This document shows positions 17,937 to 27,242 of a stretch of DNA of 64,000 nt, one piece after another. The position numbers and the translations under genes were made by a program. Under the pieces are notes generated by a model. That model was not told where the DNA came from. It did not search any database and saw only the letters and a list, made by a program, of their open reading frames with translations. The stretch covers positions 186,001 to 250,000 of the forward strand of contig CAVYUP010000002.1 in NCBI GenBank assembly GCA_963771705.1, written 5' to 3'. Source of the stretch: DATFVA01 sp963771705 (lineage in GTDB: Bacteria; Bacteroidota; Ignavibacteria; Ignavibacteriales; Ignavibacteriaceae). Position 1 is the stretch's first letter; every line of letters begins with the position of its first letter.

Positions 17937-19298
17937 ATGTTAATAGATACACACGCACATTTATTTTTACCCGAATTTGAAAATGATCTCGATGAGATCA
18001 TTGACCGGGCCAGGCAGAATAAAGTAGACTATATTATAGTTCCTGCTACAGATATAGCTTCTGCTAAAAAGTCATTGCAGCTTGCAGATAAGTATGATCT
18101 TATTTATGCTGCGGTAGGAGTTCACCCGCACGATACAAAAGACTGGGAAGATTCCTGGGTGCAGGAGATCGAAGAGCTGGCAAAGCATCCTAAGGTGGTG
18201 GCAATAGGCGAAATAGGATTGGATTACTACTATGATTTTTCACCTAAGGAAAAGCAAATTCAGGCTTTTAAGTCGCAGCTTGACCTTGCTGTGAAACTTA
18301 AGCTGCCTGCGGTTATACATAACAGGGAATCTGATGAAGATATGATGAAAATTATATCCTCATACTGCGGAAGTGAGCTGAGAGCTCAGTTTCATTGCTT
18401 CAATTCTTCTCTGGAGGATGCTCTTGAATATATAAAGATGAATCATATTGTTTCTTTTACAGGGAATATTTCTTTTAAGAAGTCTGATGAACTCAGGAAA
18501 ACCCTCGCGGGCATCAGTCTCGATAATATTCTCCTTGAAACCGATTCTCCTTTTATGACTCCCGAACCACTCCGGGGCCATAGAAATGAACCCGCAAACG
18601 TTAGACTGGTTGCTGAAAAAATGGCTGAAGTCCATAAGATTAAATTAGAGGATATAGGCAAGGTTACCTCATTTAATGCATTCAGATTTTTCGGGATAAG
18701 CGTTGAGAATAAAATCAGCTACACGTATCCTATCGGGAAAAATCTTTATATCAATGTAACCAACAGGTGTAATGCCGACTGTTTCTTCTGCAGCAGGAAA
18801 GGTGATGCCACCCTTCACGGTTATAACCTGAAGATGACTAAAGATGAAGAACCGCCTGCTGAAATTTATATCCGGGAAATAGGAAATCCCGCCGATTATG
18901 AAGAAATAGTTTTCTGCGGCTACGGCGAACCTACTATCCGCTGGGATGTTGTTAAGAAAGTTGCGAAATATGTTAAAGATAACGGGGGGAAGACAAGACT
19001 GAATACAAACGGACATGGCAGTTTTATAAATAAGAGAGATATAACTCCTGAATTTAAAGGTTTAATCGATATTGTTTCTATAAGCATAAATACAGTTGAT
19101 CCGAGACAATATGCGAAGATCATGAAACTCGATACACGGTTCTTCAATGAAATGGTTACTTTTGCCAAAAGTGTAAAACCTTATACTGGTAAGCTGGTCA
19201 TGAGTGTAGTCTCCATAGATGAAGTAGAGATAAACAAGGCAAAGGATGTGGTTGAGAATAAGTTCGGTGCAGAATTCAGGGTTCGGCCTTATTTCTGA
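17937..19298 (+). CDS. TatD-family metal-dependent hydrolase fused to a radical SAM domain
   Basis: Residues 1-255 are a TatD-type TIM-barrel hydrolase (DNase/exonuclease family). Metal-site motifs are visible: DTHAHL, EIGLDYY, HNRESDED, FHCFN and LLETDSPFMTPEP. Residues 263-453 form a radical SAM domain: the cluster motif CNADCFFC (Cys278, Cys282, Cys285), the GYGEPTIR glycine motif and LNTNGHG. The radical SAM part matches the proteins often encoded next to tatD; here both are in one frame with no stop. A GGGGG site 6 bases before the ATG sets the start. The TatD half probably acts on nucleic acid; the radical SAM substrate is unknown. Confidence 0.88.
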   Translation: MLIDTHAHLFLPEFENDLDEIIDRARQNKVDYIIVPATDIASAKKSLQLADKYDLIYAAVGVHPHDTKDWEDSWVQEIEELAKHPKVVAIGEIGLDYYYDFSPKEKQIQAFKSQLDLAVKLKLPAVIHNRESDEDMMKIISSYCGSELRAQFHCFNSSLEDALEYIKMNHIVSFTGNISFKKSDELRKTLAGISLDNILLETDSPFMTPEPLRGHRNEPANVRLVAEKMAEVHKIKLEDIGKVTSFNAFRFFGISVENKISYTYPIGKNLYINVTNRCNADCFFCSRKGDATLHGYNLKMTKDEEPPAEIYIREIGNPADYEEIVFCGYGEPTIRWDVVKKVAKYVKDNGGKTRLNTNGHGSFINKRDITPEFKGLIDIVSISINTVDPRQYAKIMKLDTRFFNEMVTFAKSVKPYTGKLVMSVVSIDEVEINKAKDVVENKFGAEFRVRPYF

Positions 19299-19299
19299 T

Positions 19300-20736
19300 A
19301 TGATGAAGTATTATATACTTATAATCGGGTTCCTCTTTTTTTCCTCAGATGTTTTTCCCCAGCTTAGCAGGGAACAGGTTAATAGCGGACTGGATGAGAT
19401 CCTGAAAGATGATTTCTTCGAAACTACTGCCATAGCTATCGATGTGTATGACCTTACGTCGGGTGAGTACCTTTACCGTTTTAATGAAAACAGGCTCCTG
19501 AATCCCGCTTCTAATATGAAGCTTTTAACATCTGCTGCGGGCCTGTCCTTCCTGGGACCGGCTTATAACTTCGTTACCTCGCTTCAATATTCCGGTGAAA
19601 TAGTAAATCATATACTTTACGGTGATCTGTACGTTGTAGGTGGTTTCGACCCGCTGTTCAGTACAGATGACTTTAATAAATTCCTTAAGGATATAAAGAA
19701 GGCCGGTATTAAGGAAATATCGGGAAATATTTACGGTGATATTTCTAAGAAGGATTCTTTGTTCTGGGGATGGGGATGGATGTGGGACGATGATCCGTCC
19801 ACAGACGCTCCTTACCTTTCGGCTCTTAATATTAACGGAAACTCAATAGACGTTTATGTTACCGGCTCGGTTCAGGGTCAAAAACCTCACGTCAGAACTG
19901 ACCCTGAAACTGAATACGTTAATATCATTAATAATGCGATGACCTCTTCCGTTGATCCTCAGAAGATACATATTACGCGCGACTGGCAGAACAGGAAAAA
20001 TGATATTTATGTCTCGGGTTATATTCTTCCTTCCAGCTATGCAAGTGACGACACTATTGAAACCAGTGTAAATATCTTCAGGCCCGATTTATATTTCCTT
20101 AACCTTTTTAAAGAACACCTTATTAAGAACGGGATCAAAATCTCGGGTAAATTAGGTCTGAAGAAAAAACCGGTATCGGCAAACTGGCTCTCGGTATTCA
20201 GCAGGCAGTATGATACTGTGATGACCTATATGAATAAAAGGAGCGATAACCTGAGCGCTGAAATGGTTCTTTATTCGCTTGCGGCCTCGTTTAATGTTTA
20301 TCCGGTTACTGCCAGGCAGGGAGTTAATGTACTCGATTCTCTGCTGACTCTTTCAGGTGTACTAAGTAATAATTATGTCCTTGCTGACGGATCCGGTGTA
20401 TCCCGTTATAACCTGGTGAGTGCTGAACAGATATTGAGTGTATTAAAATATATGTACTCGTCTGATCCTTACCTTTTTAATTTATATTTGAAGTCCCTGC
20501 CTCTGGTGGGAGTTGACGGAACTCTCTCAAAAAGGATGAATGATACTGAAGCGCAGGGAAAGATTCACGCTAAAACAGGAACTTTGAGAGGAGTAAGCTG
20601 CCTCTCGGGGTATGCTGAAGCTGAAAATGACCACCTGCTGGCTTTCTCTATCATGGAAGAGAATTTTATCGATCAGACAAGCTACGCAAGGTATATCCAG
20701 GACAAAATTTGCAGAATACTGGCTCAGTATAGATAA
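19300..20736 (+). CDS. dacB: D-alanyl-D-alanine carboxypeptidase/endopeptidase, PBP4 (DacB) family
   Basis: A periplasmic penicillin-binding protein that trims or cleaves peptidoglycan cross-links. The three serine-hydrolase motifs are present: SxxK (Ser71-Lys74 in NPASNMKLL), SxN (KRSDNLSAEM) and KTG (HAKTGTLRGV). It has a signal peptide (YYILIIGFLFFSSDVFPQ) and the large insertion of class C PBPs between the first two motifs. The ATG at 19300, right after the upstream stop, is preferred over an in-frame start at 19246 because it puts the signal peptide at the N-terminus. The resulting length of 478 aa is typical. Confidence 0.9.
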   Translation: MMKYYILIIGFLFFSSDVFPQLSREQVNSGLDEILKDDFFETTAIAIDVYDLTSGEYLYRFNENRLLNPASNMKLLTSAAGLSFLGPAYNFVTSLQYSGEIVNHILYGDLYVVGGFDPLFSTDDFNKFLKDIKKAGIKEISGNIYGDISKKDSLFWGWGWMWDDDPSTDAPYLSALNINGNSIDVYVTGSVQGQKPHVRTDPETEYVNIINNAMTSSVDPQKIHITRDWQNRKNDIYVSGYILPSSYASDDTIETSVNIFRPDLYFLNLFKEHLIKNGIKISGKLGLKKKPVSANWLSVFSRQYDTVMTYMNKRSDNLSAEMVLYSLAASFNVYPVTARQGVNVLDSLLTLSGVLSNNYVLADGSGVSRYNLVSAEQILSVLKYMYSSDPYLFNLYLKSLPLVGVDGTLSKRMNDTEAQGKIHAKTGTLRGVSCLSGYAEAENDHLLAFSIMEENFIDQTSYARYIQDKICRILAQYR

Positions 20737-20797
20737 TTGGTTTTCTATCCTCAGCTGATTCTATTAATTTTATTTTCATTCTAATCTATAGTAACAA

Positions 20798-21784
20798 ATG
20801 AAGCTAAAAAAAATACTCCTTCTCTTCTCCATGGTCTTGCTTATTGCAGGCTGTGAAAAGAAAGAAGAAAATAATATAACGCGGCCTCCCTTTGTAATTG
20901 AGAAGAACGATAGTATTCCTTCCTTCAGCGGTGAAAACGCATATACAATGACGAAAGCACAGGTTGATTTCGGGCCCCGAAACCCCGGGTCTGCAGGACA
21001 TGCCCTTGCGTTATCCTACCTGCAGAATGAACTTAACAGGTACGCGGATGAAGTTAAACTGCAGTCATTCTCCTATGCCGGTTATAATGAGGAATTAAAC
21101 CTTACGAATATAATCGCTCGATATAATCCCGGTAACAAGAATCGTGTTATGATTTGTGCTCACTGGGATACAAGACCCAGGTCGGAACATACGAAAGATA
21201 GTACAAAACGTAATCTTCCAATTCTGGGTGCCAACGACGGAGCAAGCGGGTGCGGAGTAATTCTTGAACTTGCCCGTTTAATTGACAGCAAAAAACTGAA
21301 TTACGGCATTGATCTCGTTCTGCTTGATGGAGAGGATTACGGAAAAGAAAATGATCTCGATAATTATTGCCTCGGTTCGAAATATTATTCTGTGAATATC
21401 CCGGGCGGAGTTTATCCCCGGTTCGCGATTCTCCTTGACATGGTCGGCGATAAGGATGCGGTATTTATGAAAGAAGCCGCTTCTATGGAATATGCTCCTG
21501 ATATCGTAAACATAGTCTGGGATGTTGCTTCCCGTGTGAATGCTTCTGCATTTATTCCCAGGAACGGGGAATCTATATATGATGATCATATACCATTGAA
21601 CCAGGCGGGAATCAAATCCATCGATATTATTGACGCAGAACTGGTAGGTGCGGATACACCCGTTGAAAGACGGAATTACTGGCACTCAGACCGGGATACA
21701 ATGGATAATATTTCTGTGGGGACTTTGCAGCAGGTCGGGACTGTGCTCGCAGCGCTTGTTTACTCAATACACTTTAATATGTAA
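20798..21784 (+). CDS. M28-family zinc hydrolase lipoprotein, glutaminyl-cyclase-like
   Basis: The lipobox LIAGC (Cys19) predicts a lipid anchor. The fold is the M28 aminopeptidase/glutaminyl cyclase type: AHWDTRP (His122, Asp124), LGANDGASGCG (Asp147), LDGEDYG (Glu179, Asp180), LLDMVGD (Asp214) and a late YWHSDRDTMDN (His296). DTRP and WHS-D-TMDNI resemble the bacterial and animal-type glutaminyl cyclases, which convert N-terminal Gln to pyroglutamate, as well as aminopeptidases. In Bacteroidota, many exported proteins begin with Gln after signal cleavage, so a cyclase role is attractive but unproven. The next gene, prmA, starts at the base after its stop. Confidence 0.82.
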   Translation: MKLKKILLLFSMVLLIAGCEKKEENNITRPPFVIEKNDSIPSFSGENAYTMTKAQVDFGPRNPGSAGHALALSYLQNELNRYADEVKLQSFSYAGYNEELNLTNIIARYNPGNKNRVMICAHWDTRPRSEHTKDSTKRNLPILGANDGASGCGVILELARLIDSKKLNYGIDLVLLDGEDYGKENDLDNYCLGSKYYSVNIPGGVYPRFAILLDMVGDKDAVFMKEAASMEYAPDIVNIVWDVASRVNASAFIPRNGESIYDDHIPLNQAGIKSIDIIDAELVGADTPVERRNYWHSDRDTMDNISVGTLQQVGTVLAALVYSIHFNM

Positions 21785-22633
21785 ATGAAAAAGTATAAAG
21801 AATTTCTTATTACCGCCGAACCATTCAATGCTGAACTGCTCTCCAGTATTTTGTGGGAACTTAATATTACTGGCATCAATGAGGATGTAAATTGCCTTCG
21901 CGTATTTGCTGATATGGAAAGCGGTCTGAAGCCGGATATGATAAGTGCCCAGCTTGACAAGTTAAAGGCGGAAAAACTCCTGCGTGATTTTAAGGTGGAA
22001 GAGTCAGTGCTGGAAGAAAAAAACTGGAATGAGGAATGGGAGAAATCTCTTAACGTTATCCAGGTTTCCGACAGAATTGTAATAAAGCCTTCATCAAAAG
22101 ATTATGACAAAAAGAATGATGAAATTATTATTACGATTGATCCAAAGATGTCATTCGGCACGGGTGAGCACCAAACTACAAAATTAATTATCCGGCTGCT
22201 TGAAAAATATATACAGCAAGGGATGAAAATCCTGGATGCCGGAACAGGAACCGGTATTCTCGCGATCGCCGCCGTTAAACTGGGTGCCTCAGGCGCGGTT
22301 GCTTTCGATACTGATGATTGGTGTTATGAAAATGCCAGGGAGAACACCGGTCTGAATAATGTATCAGATGAAATCGTGATCAGGATAGGGGATATAGGCG
22401 TTGTTCCTGAAAAAGAATTCGATCTGATCCTGGCTAACATCCAGAAGAATATTCTGCTTGAGCTTTCCGCAGAGTTGTCTGTCAGGTTAAAAAAGAAGGG
22501 TGTCATTCTCTTGTCGGGATTGCTTACCGATGATGAGGGTGATATACTTAAAGAATATGGTTCTAAAGGCTTCGGGCATCTTGAAACCATTAAACTGGAT
22601 GACTGGATCGCGCTTGCGTTAGTAAAATCGTGA
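21785..22633 (+). CDS. prmA: Ribosomal protein L11 methyltransferase
   Basis: PrmA trimethylates lysines and the N-terminus of ribosomal protein L11. After an N-terminal L11-binding domain, the linker EEKNWNEEWEKSL and RIVIKPSS lead to DPKMSFGTGEHQTT and the SAM site LDAGTGTGILAIAAVKLGA. The NIQKNIL segment stands for the family catalytic NI-type motif. The 282-aa length is normal. The ATG directly abuts the preceding TAA. It is convergent with the amidohydrolase gene, 6 bp apart, with no clear terminator between them. Confidence 0.92.
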   Translation: MKKYKEFLITAEPFNAELLSSILWELNITGINEDVNCLRVFADMESGLKPDMISAQLDKLKAEKLLRDFKVEESVLEEKNWNEEWEKSLNVIQVSDRIVIKPSSKDYDKKNDEIIITIDPKMSFGTGEHQTTKLIIRLLEKYIQQGMKILDAGTGTGILAIAAVKLGASGAVAFDTDDWCYENARENTGLNNVSDEIVIRIGDIGVVPEKEFDLILANIQKNILLELSAELSVRLKKKGVILLSGLLTDDEGDILKEYGSKGFGHLETIKLDDWIALALVKS

Positions 22634-22639
22634 TATCTT

Positions 22640-24304
22640 TTATCGCTTATAAACTATTCTTCCGCCTGTAATGGTCATCTCCGCTTTCACATCTTTAATT
22701 TTCACAGGATCAATAGTAAGCAGGTTGTCGCTCAGAACAACAAAGTCGGCGAGTTTACCCGGCTCAATACTCCCTTTATCTTTTTCCATGAACTCAGCAT
22801 AAGCGCTGTTAAGGGTATAACATTTTATTGCTTCTTTTATACTGATCTTCTGTCCGGGTATCCATCCTTCCGGATTCTTGCCGTCAACCGTTCTTCTTGT
22901 AACAGCCGCGTATAATGTCAGGAAGGGATCAATCGTTACAACAGGCCAGTCGGTTCCGAAGCAGACCATAACATTATTATCAAGGAATGATTTATACGGG
23001 TGTGTATATTTTATTCTTTCATTGCCGATTCTTTTAATTGCCCATACGCCATCCTCAATAGCATGAGTAGGCTGAACACTGACTATCACCCCTATCTCAG
23101 CGAATCTCGGGATATCAGCGGGCTGTATATGCTGAGCATGTTCAATTCTGAATCTTCTGTCCCATTCAGGATTTTCTTTTTTTATCTCTCCATACAGGCC
23201 GAGCATATAAGAATTAGCCTTATCCCCGATAGCATGGGTTGAAATCTGGATATGGGCTCTATCTGCGTCTGAAGCAAGGGTTTTTAGTTCTCCGTCCAGT
23301 ATAATGTCGTTAGGCAGCCCGGTATTGGTCGTATCACCCTCGTAAGGCTCGAAAAACCATGCTGTACTTGAACCGAGCGATCCGTCTGAAAATGCTTTAA
23401 CAGCACCCAGCTGTAGGAATTCATCTCCTGTTCCTGCAGAAATATTATTCTTGATGAGATACTGATAATCATCAATCGGCCACCTTACTGAGATCCTGCA
23501 GGTAAGTTTATTTTCCGATTCGAGTTTTTTGTAAGCTTCATAGGCAGGCCTTTCCTCCATGGAGAATATATCCTGCACGCTCGTTATTCCAAAGCTCGCG
23601 GCTTCTTTGAGGGATGTAAGGGCCGCTTCATAGAAATCATCAATATTGTTATCGGGAATTACATCGAACATTAATTCCATCGCGTTATCTTTTAGAATAC
23701 CGGTCGGTTCACCGGTTTGAGGATCTTTAACTATAAGCCCGCCTTCAGGACTGGCAGTCTTCTTAGTTATTCCCGCAAGTTCCAATGCCCTGGAATTAGC
23801 AAGACCCAGGTGTCCGTCCATCCGGCTGACAAATACCGGCGTATTATCCGTAATGTCATCTATATCCTCTTTTGAGGGAAGCCTTTGAACGTCCCAGCCT
23901 TCGTGGTCCCATCTTCCGCCGGTCACCCATCTTCCGGGAAATCTTTTAACGTAATCCGAAAGTATTTGTCTGAATTCCTTAATCGATTTTGCCGGCCGGA
24001 GATCAATTCCCATGAGGTAAAATCCTCCGCCAAGGAAGTGGAGATGGGCATCATTAAATCCCGGCATCATAAACTTTCCGCGGAGATCGATAACTTCGGT
24101 TGAATTATCTATTCTGCCTTTTACTTCTTCGTTGGTTCCTGCAAAAACTATTCGATCTCCTTCGATAAACACTGCTTCCGCTTCGGGCTGTTTTTCGTTA
24201 ACGGTATATATTGTGCCATTAATGAATGCTTTTTTCTTCTGTGCAGTAGTAGTTGTCATAGTAAGTATAATACAGGTTATTATTAATAAAATATTGTGCA
24301 GCAT
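22640..24304 (-). CDS. Exported metal-dependent amidohydrolase, YtcJ-like
   Basis: This belongs to the amidohydrolase superfamily (amidohydrolase_3/YtcJ type). The metal motif MPGFNDAHLHF lies near residue 80, and later metal and substrate segments include STHAIGDKAN, RIEHAQHI and FGTDWPV. The C-terminus returns to the beta-sandwich domain (GSIEPGKLADFVVLSDNLL). An N-terminal hydrophobic segment with TAQ cleavage-like site suggests export. The 554-aa length is typical. The substrate is unknown; family members hydrolyse amides or formamides. The gene is the last of its strand group. Confidence 0.87.
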   Translation of the reverse strand: MLHNILLIITCIILTMTTTTAQKKKAFINGTIYTVNEKQPEAEAVFIEGDRIVFAGTNEEVKGRIDNSTEVIDLRGKFMMPGFNDAHLHFLGGGFYLMGIDLRPAKSIKEFRQILSDYVKRFPGRWVTGGRWDHEGWDVQRLPSKEDIDDITDNTPVFVSRMDGHLGLANSRALELAGITKKTASPEGGLIVKDPQTGEPTGILKDNAMELMFDVIPDNNIDDFYEAALTSLKEAASFGITSVQDIFSMEERPAYEAYKKLESENKLTCRISVRWPIDDYQYLIKNNISAGTGDEFLQLGAVKAFSDGSLGSSTAWFFEPYEGDTTNTGLPNDIILDGELKTLASDADRAHIQISTHAIGDKANSYMLGLYGEIKKENPEWDRRFRIEHAQHIQPADIPRFAEIGVIVSVQPTHAIEDGVWAIKRIGNERIKYTHPYKSFLDNNVMVCFGTDWPVVTIDPFLTLYAAVTRRTVDGKNPEGWIPGQKISIKEAIKCYTLNSAYAEFMEKDKGSIEPGKLADFVVLSDNLLTIDPVKIKDVKAEMTITGGRIVYKR

Positions 24305-24375
24305 ATCCTCTCCCTCTATCGGTTTTACTGACCCGGCTTCAAATATATAAAAAGAGGGAGGATAAAGGAAATAGC

Positions 24376-24402
24376 GCAGTCCGGAAAAGGTATCCGGACT
24401 GC
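24376..24402 (-). terminator. Strong hairpin after the T9SS cargo gene, likely terminator
   Basis: GCAGTCCGGA (24376-24385) and TCCGGACTGC (24393-24402) form a perfect 10-bp stem with a 7-base loop, 13 bases past the minus-strand stop. The following U-tract is weak (TTTCCTTTATCC), so it may act as a processing hairpin. Confidence 0.6.
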
Positions 24403-24414
24403 AGTAAAAGTGAC

Positions 24415-25470
24415 TTATTTAAGCAGGAGGAGCTTCTTTGATGCTGAAAAGTTACCTGTAACCAGCCTGTATATATATACGCCGCTTGCAAGTCCTGATG
24501 CATCAAACTTAACGGAGTGCTGTCCGGCTTTCTGATTTTCATCTACCAGACCGGCAGCCTCTCTGCCTGTAATATCGTATACCTTTAGACTGACATTCCC
24601 CTGCACAGGAATATAATAGTCTATAGTTGTTGCAGGGTTAAACGGGTTCGGGTAGTTCTGTTTAAGCACAAAATCCACCGGAGTTATGCTCACTTCCACA
24701 ATGCCTGAGTAAGTGAAACTCCCGTTCAGGTCCATCTGCTTCAGCCTGTAATAACTCATACCTGAGGTGGGATTTTTGTCAGTAAAAGCATAATCAGATT
24801 TCTTAGTTGAAGTTCCGTAGCCGTTTATAAAACCTAAATGGTTCCATTTGCCGGAAAAATTATCTTTTCGTTCAACTTCAAATCCTTTATTGTTAGTTTC
24901 TGTTGCGGTTGACCATGTTAACAGAACTTCACCATGATTACCTGCCGCGTTGAAAGAAATAAACTCGACGGGAACATTCTCAAGTATTCGAATAGGAAAA
25001 TTCGCACCGAAATTCCAGTGATCAAGGTTAGAAGGGATTCCATCACCATTTACACTGTTGGCTGCTGAATAAAGAGTATCCGAATCAACTGAATCGGCAG
25101 CTGTATAATTAAAAAACCAGGAGACAGTATCTCCCGAAAATATCCTTGGCTGGTTATGTGTTATTTCATCAGCCAGAATCTGTGTCCCGGGATCTGTAGC
25201 TGTCATTGTACCGAACCTTGATGCAGCATTGAAGCCGCCTTTCACCATAGGACCACCCGTTAAAAACAGGCGGTACTCGGCTGTTTCGCCTCTTAATAAA
25301 GAGTCGGGACCTTCAATCCATACCTGAACAGAGGGATCAGGATCCAGATTATGGCAGACGCAGCCATTGCCGTTCAGCCTGGTGGCTCCCGCAATGCCTG
25401 TAGAAAAATCAACTCCGGCGTATATTACGGCGGAAATAAAAACAAGTAGAAGTAAGAAATTTATTTTCAT
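24415..25470 (-). CDS. Secreted protein with choice-of-anchor-V-like domain and T9SS C-terminal sorting domain
   Basis: A signal peptide precedes a domain with GATRLNGNGCVCHNL and SVQVWIEGPDSLLRGETAEY, ending near FPIRIL. This layout matches reelin-like/choice-of-anchor V proteins of Bacteroidota. A CxCH element (CVCH) near residue 37 could be part of a heme or metal site but is not a standard CxxCH. Next comes an FN3-like interdomain with VLLTWSTATETNNKGFEVE. The end is the type IX sorting domain (LKQNYPNPFNPATTIDY and SGVYIYRLVTG), so the protein is probably exported to the cell surface. Ligand unknown. Confidence 0.85.
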   Translation of the reverse strand: MKINFLLLLVFISAVIYAGVDFSTGIAGATRLNGNGCVCHNLDPDPSVQVWIEGPDSLLRGETAEYRLFLTGGPMVKGGFNAASRFGTMTATDPGTQILADEITHNQPRIFSGDTVSWFFNYTAADSVDSDTLYSAANSVNGDGIPSNLDHWNFGANFPIRILENVPVEFISFNAAGNHGEVLLTWSTATETNNKGFEVERKDNFSGKWNHLGFINGYGTSTKKSDYAFTDKNPTSGMSYYRLKQMDLNGSFTYSGIVEVSITPVDFVLKQNYPNPFNPATTIDYYIPVQGNVSLKVYDITGREAAGLVDENQKAGQHSVKFDASGLASGVYIYRLVTGNFSASKKLLLLK

Positions 25471-25508
25471 TGAGGCTATAATTTTATTGATAGATAAACT
25501 AAGATCAA

Positions 25509-25549
25509 GCTGAGCGAAGCATCAGAGTATTGAGATTGCTTCGCTCAGC
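25509..25549. repeat. Perfect inverted repeat, overlapping a dispersed GATTGCTTCG repeat
   Basis: GCTGAGCGAAGCA (25509-25521) and TGCTTCGCTCAGC (25537-25549) form a 13-bp perfect stem with a 15-base loop. The right arm belongs to a GAGATTGCTTCGCT...AATGAC element (25532-25578) also seen at 44371-44454. It separates two co-directional T9SS cargo genes. Confidence 0.7.
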
Positions 25550-25577
25550 CGAAGTCGGGCCGGGCCGCCAGTAATGA

Positions 25578-27122
25578 CTATTTCATCAAAATCATCTTCC
25601 TGGTCGTTACGAAAGAAGATCCGTCATTTCCTTTTGCTTCAAGGACATAAAAATAGAGTCCGCTTGAAAGATTCCTCGCGGAAAAATTAACATCGTATCT
25701 GCCTGAGGAATATTCACGGTTTGTAAGGTCTGTTATTTTTTGTCCAAGCGCATTGTACACAGTGATCTTCACTTTTGCATCTGTCGGCACTTCAAAGTTT
25801 ATTTTTGTTGTCGGGTTGAACGGATTTGGATAGTTCTGGGAAATACTATAAGAAGCGGGGAGAGGAGACAGTACCTCAACCACTTTTGAATATTCCGAAG
25901 TTCCGTCAAAATCAACCTGCTTCAGCCGGAAATATGATTTTTCCGAATTCTGCATTTTCGAAGTATAGGAATAAGAATGACTCTGGGTGGATGTCCCGAA
26001 TCCGGGAACAAAACCGATCTTTTGAAAAGACTTGTTATCAGAGCTCATCTCAACATCAAATCCCGAGTTATTTGTTTCAGTTGCTGTCCGCCAGCTTAAC
26101 ACAGTTTTTCCGTTAATTACTTTTCCTGTGAAGGAAGTCAGCTCAACAGGTATGAACCATGGTGAATCAAGCTTGTACAATCCATTGCCGAAAGCGGCAA
26201 ATACTGTTACAGTATCGATGACGTGGTATGCATAATTACTGGATGGATTGTTGAGTATAGTCCATGTAGCCCCGCCGTCGTGGGTGAAATAACTATTGCC
26301 TGAATACTCTCCGCAGATCATATAATCAGAAAGCTGCGATGCGATCGATAAGCCCCACATATTTTTTCCATTGAAGTAGGGAATTGTCGTCCAGGTCTGT
26401 CCGTAATCAGTAGTTTTAAGGAACCCGCCGCCGCCGGACCATTTAGTAGCCCAGGCCTGTCCGGGGATATTCTTATCAATAGCTATAATGGGAGTTTCCC
26501 CGCTTGTTGAGTATGCATGAGTCCATGTGACGCCATAATCGGTACTTCTTGCAATGCCGTAACCATTATCTCCTACGATAATAACATTAGGCTGATCAGG
26601 AAAGACATCAATATCGCACGGAGAACCGAAGGGAAGGGACGACGATAAGGTAGTCCATGTTGAACCGAAATCATAGGAAGCCATGAACTGGCTGCCGTTC
26701 ATCGCGTAAAGGGTATCAGGATGAATGGGGTTTTCTTGAACTGGTACGCCGAAATAATACCACGTAAATGAACCTGTTGATACCCAGGTAAGTCCTCCGT
26801 CCGTGGTTTTCATAGTCTGCTGAGCGTTCTCGATGGCTGCGAGGAAAATATTTTCATCGTATGAGCTCTGGAGCAGGCATTTAACCGATGAAGCTCCGGG
26901 AATAACATTCCCAAAAGGGGAAAACGTATCGCCCCGGTCAGTGCTTCTGTAGATTCTGTTCCCTGAACCATAATAGATGATGTTGTCATCCCAGTTATTC
27001 ACACAGATGGGGTCACCTAGACTCGAACCCGATTGCTTCAGCTGCCAGGTATAGTTTTGTGAATAAGAGAGAGAAAATGAGAAAAGAAAAATGAAAGTGA
27101 AAAGAATGTATATGTTTTTCAT
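25578..27122 (-). CDS. Secreted sortilin/BNR-type beta-propeller protein with T9SS sorting domain
   Basis: After a signal peptide (FTFIFLFSFSLSYSQ), residues 25-330 hold repeated Asp-box/BNR-type blades (YRSTDRGDTFSPFG, MKTTDGGLTWVSTG, ARSTDYGVTWTHA, LKTTDYGQTWTTI, FTHDGGATWTILN), the pattern of a sortilin-like or YCF48-like propeller. An interdomain with TVLSWRTATETNNSGFDVE follows. The C-terminus is a type IX sorting domain (ISQNYPNPFNPTTKINFEV and SGLYFYVLEAKG). It is probably surface-attached or released. No catalytic residues can be named. The 5' leader contains a structured hairpin at 27210-27242. Confidence 0.87.
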   Translation of the reverse strand: MKNIYILFTFIFLFSFSLSYSQNYTWQLKQSGSSLGDPICVNNWDDNIIYYGSGNRIYRSTDRGDTFSPFGNVIPGASSVKCLLQSSYDENIFLAAIENAQQTMKTTDGGLTWVSTGSFTWYYFGVPVQENPIHPDTLYAMNGSQFMASYDFGSTWTTLSSSLPFGSPCDIDVFPDQPNVIIVGDNGYGIARSTDYGVTWTHAYSTSGETPIIAIDKNIPGQAWATKWSGGGGFLKTTDYGQTWTTIPYFNGKNMWGLSIASQLSDYMICGEYSGNSYFTHDGGATWTILNNPSSNYAYHVIDTVTVFAAFGNGLYKLDSPWFIPVELTSFTGKVINGKTVLSWRTATETNNSGFDVEMSSDNKSFQKIGFVPGFGTSTQSHSYSYTSKMQNSEKSYFRLKQVDFDGTSEYSKVVEVLSPLPASYSISQNYPNPFNPTTKINFEVPTDAKVKITVYNALGQKITDLTNREYSSGRYDVNFSARNLSSGLYFYVLEAKGNDGSSFVTTRKMILMK

Positions 27123-27209
27123 ATCTCCTGAATGTTTATTATTTAAATCCCGCAGCAGGATATACTGCGCTTTAGTTAAAACTTAAAAGCATGGTAATAC
27201 CAGTTAAAG

Positions 27210-27242
27210 GGACTGCCTGAAAGCGAGGAGTCAGGTTAGTCC
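27210..27242 (-). promoter_or_regulatory. Stem-loop in the leader region of the propeller gene
   Basis: On the minus strand GGACT-AA-CCTGA pairs with TCAGG-C-AGTCC around a 10-base loop, 88 bases before the start codon. It matches no riboswitch I know. A TGGTA/TACCA short palindrome lies beside it at 27192-27202. The other half of this 301-base gap holds a small inverted repeat, TGGTCC-N5-GGACCA (27318-27334), 90 bases before bshB1. Confidence 0.4.

Noticed and set aside
19246..19299. Earlier start for the PBP4-type gene inside the TatD fusion
   Set aside because: It would put 18 residues in front of a clear signal peptide.
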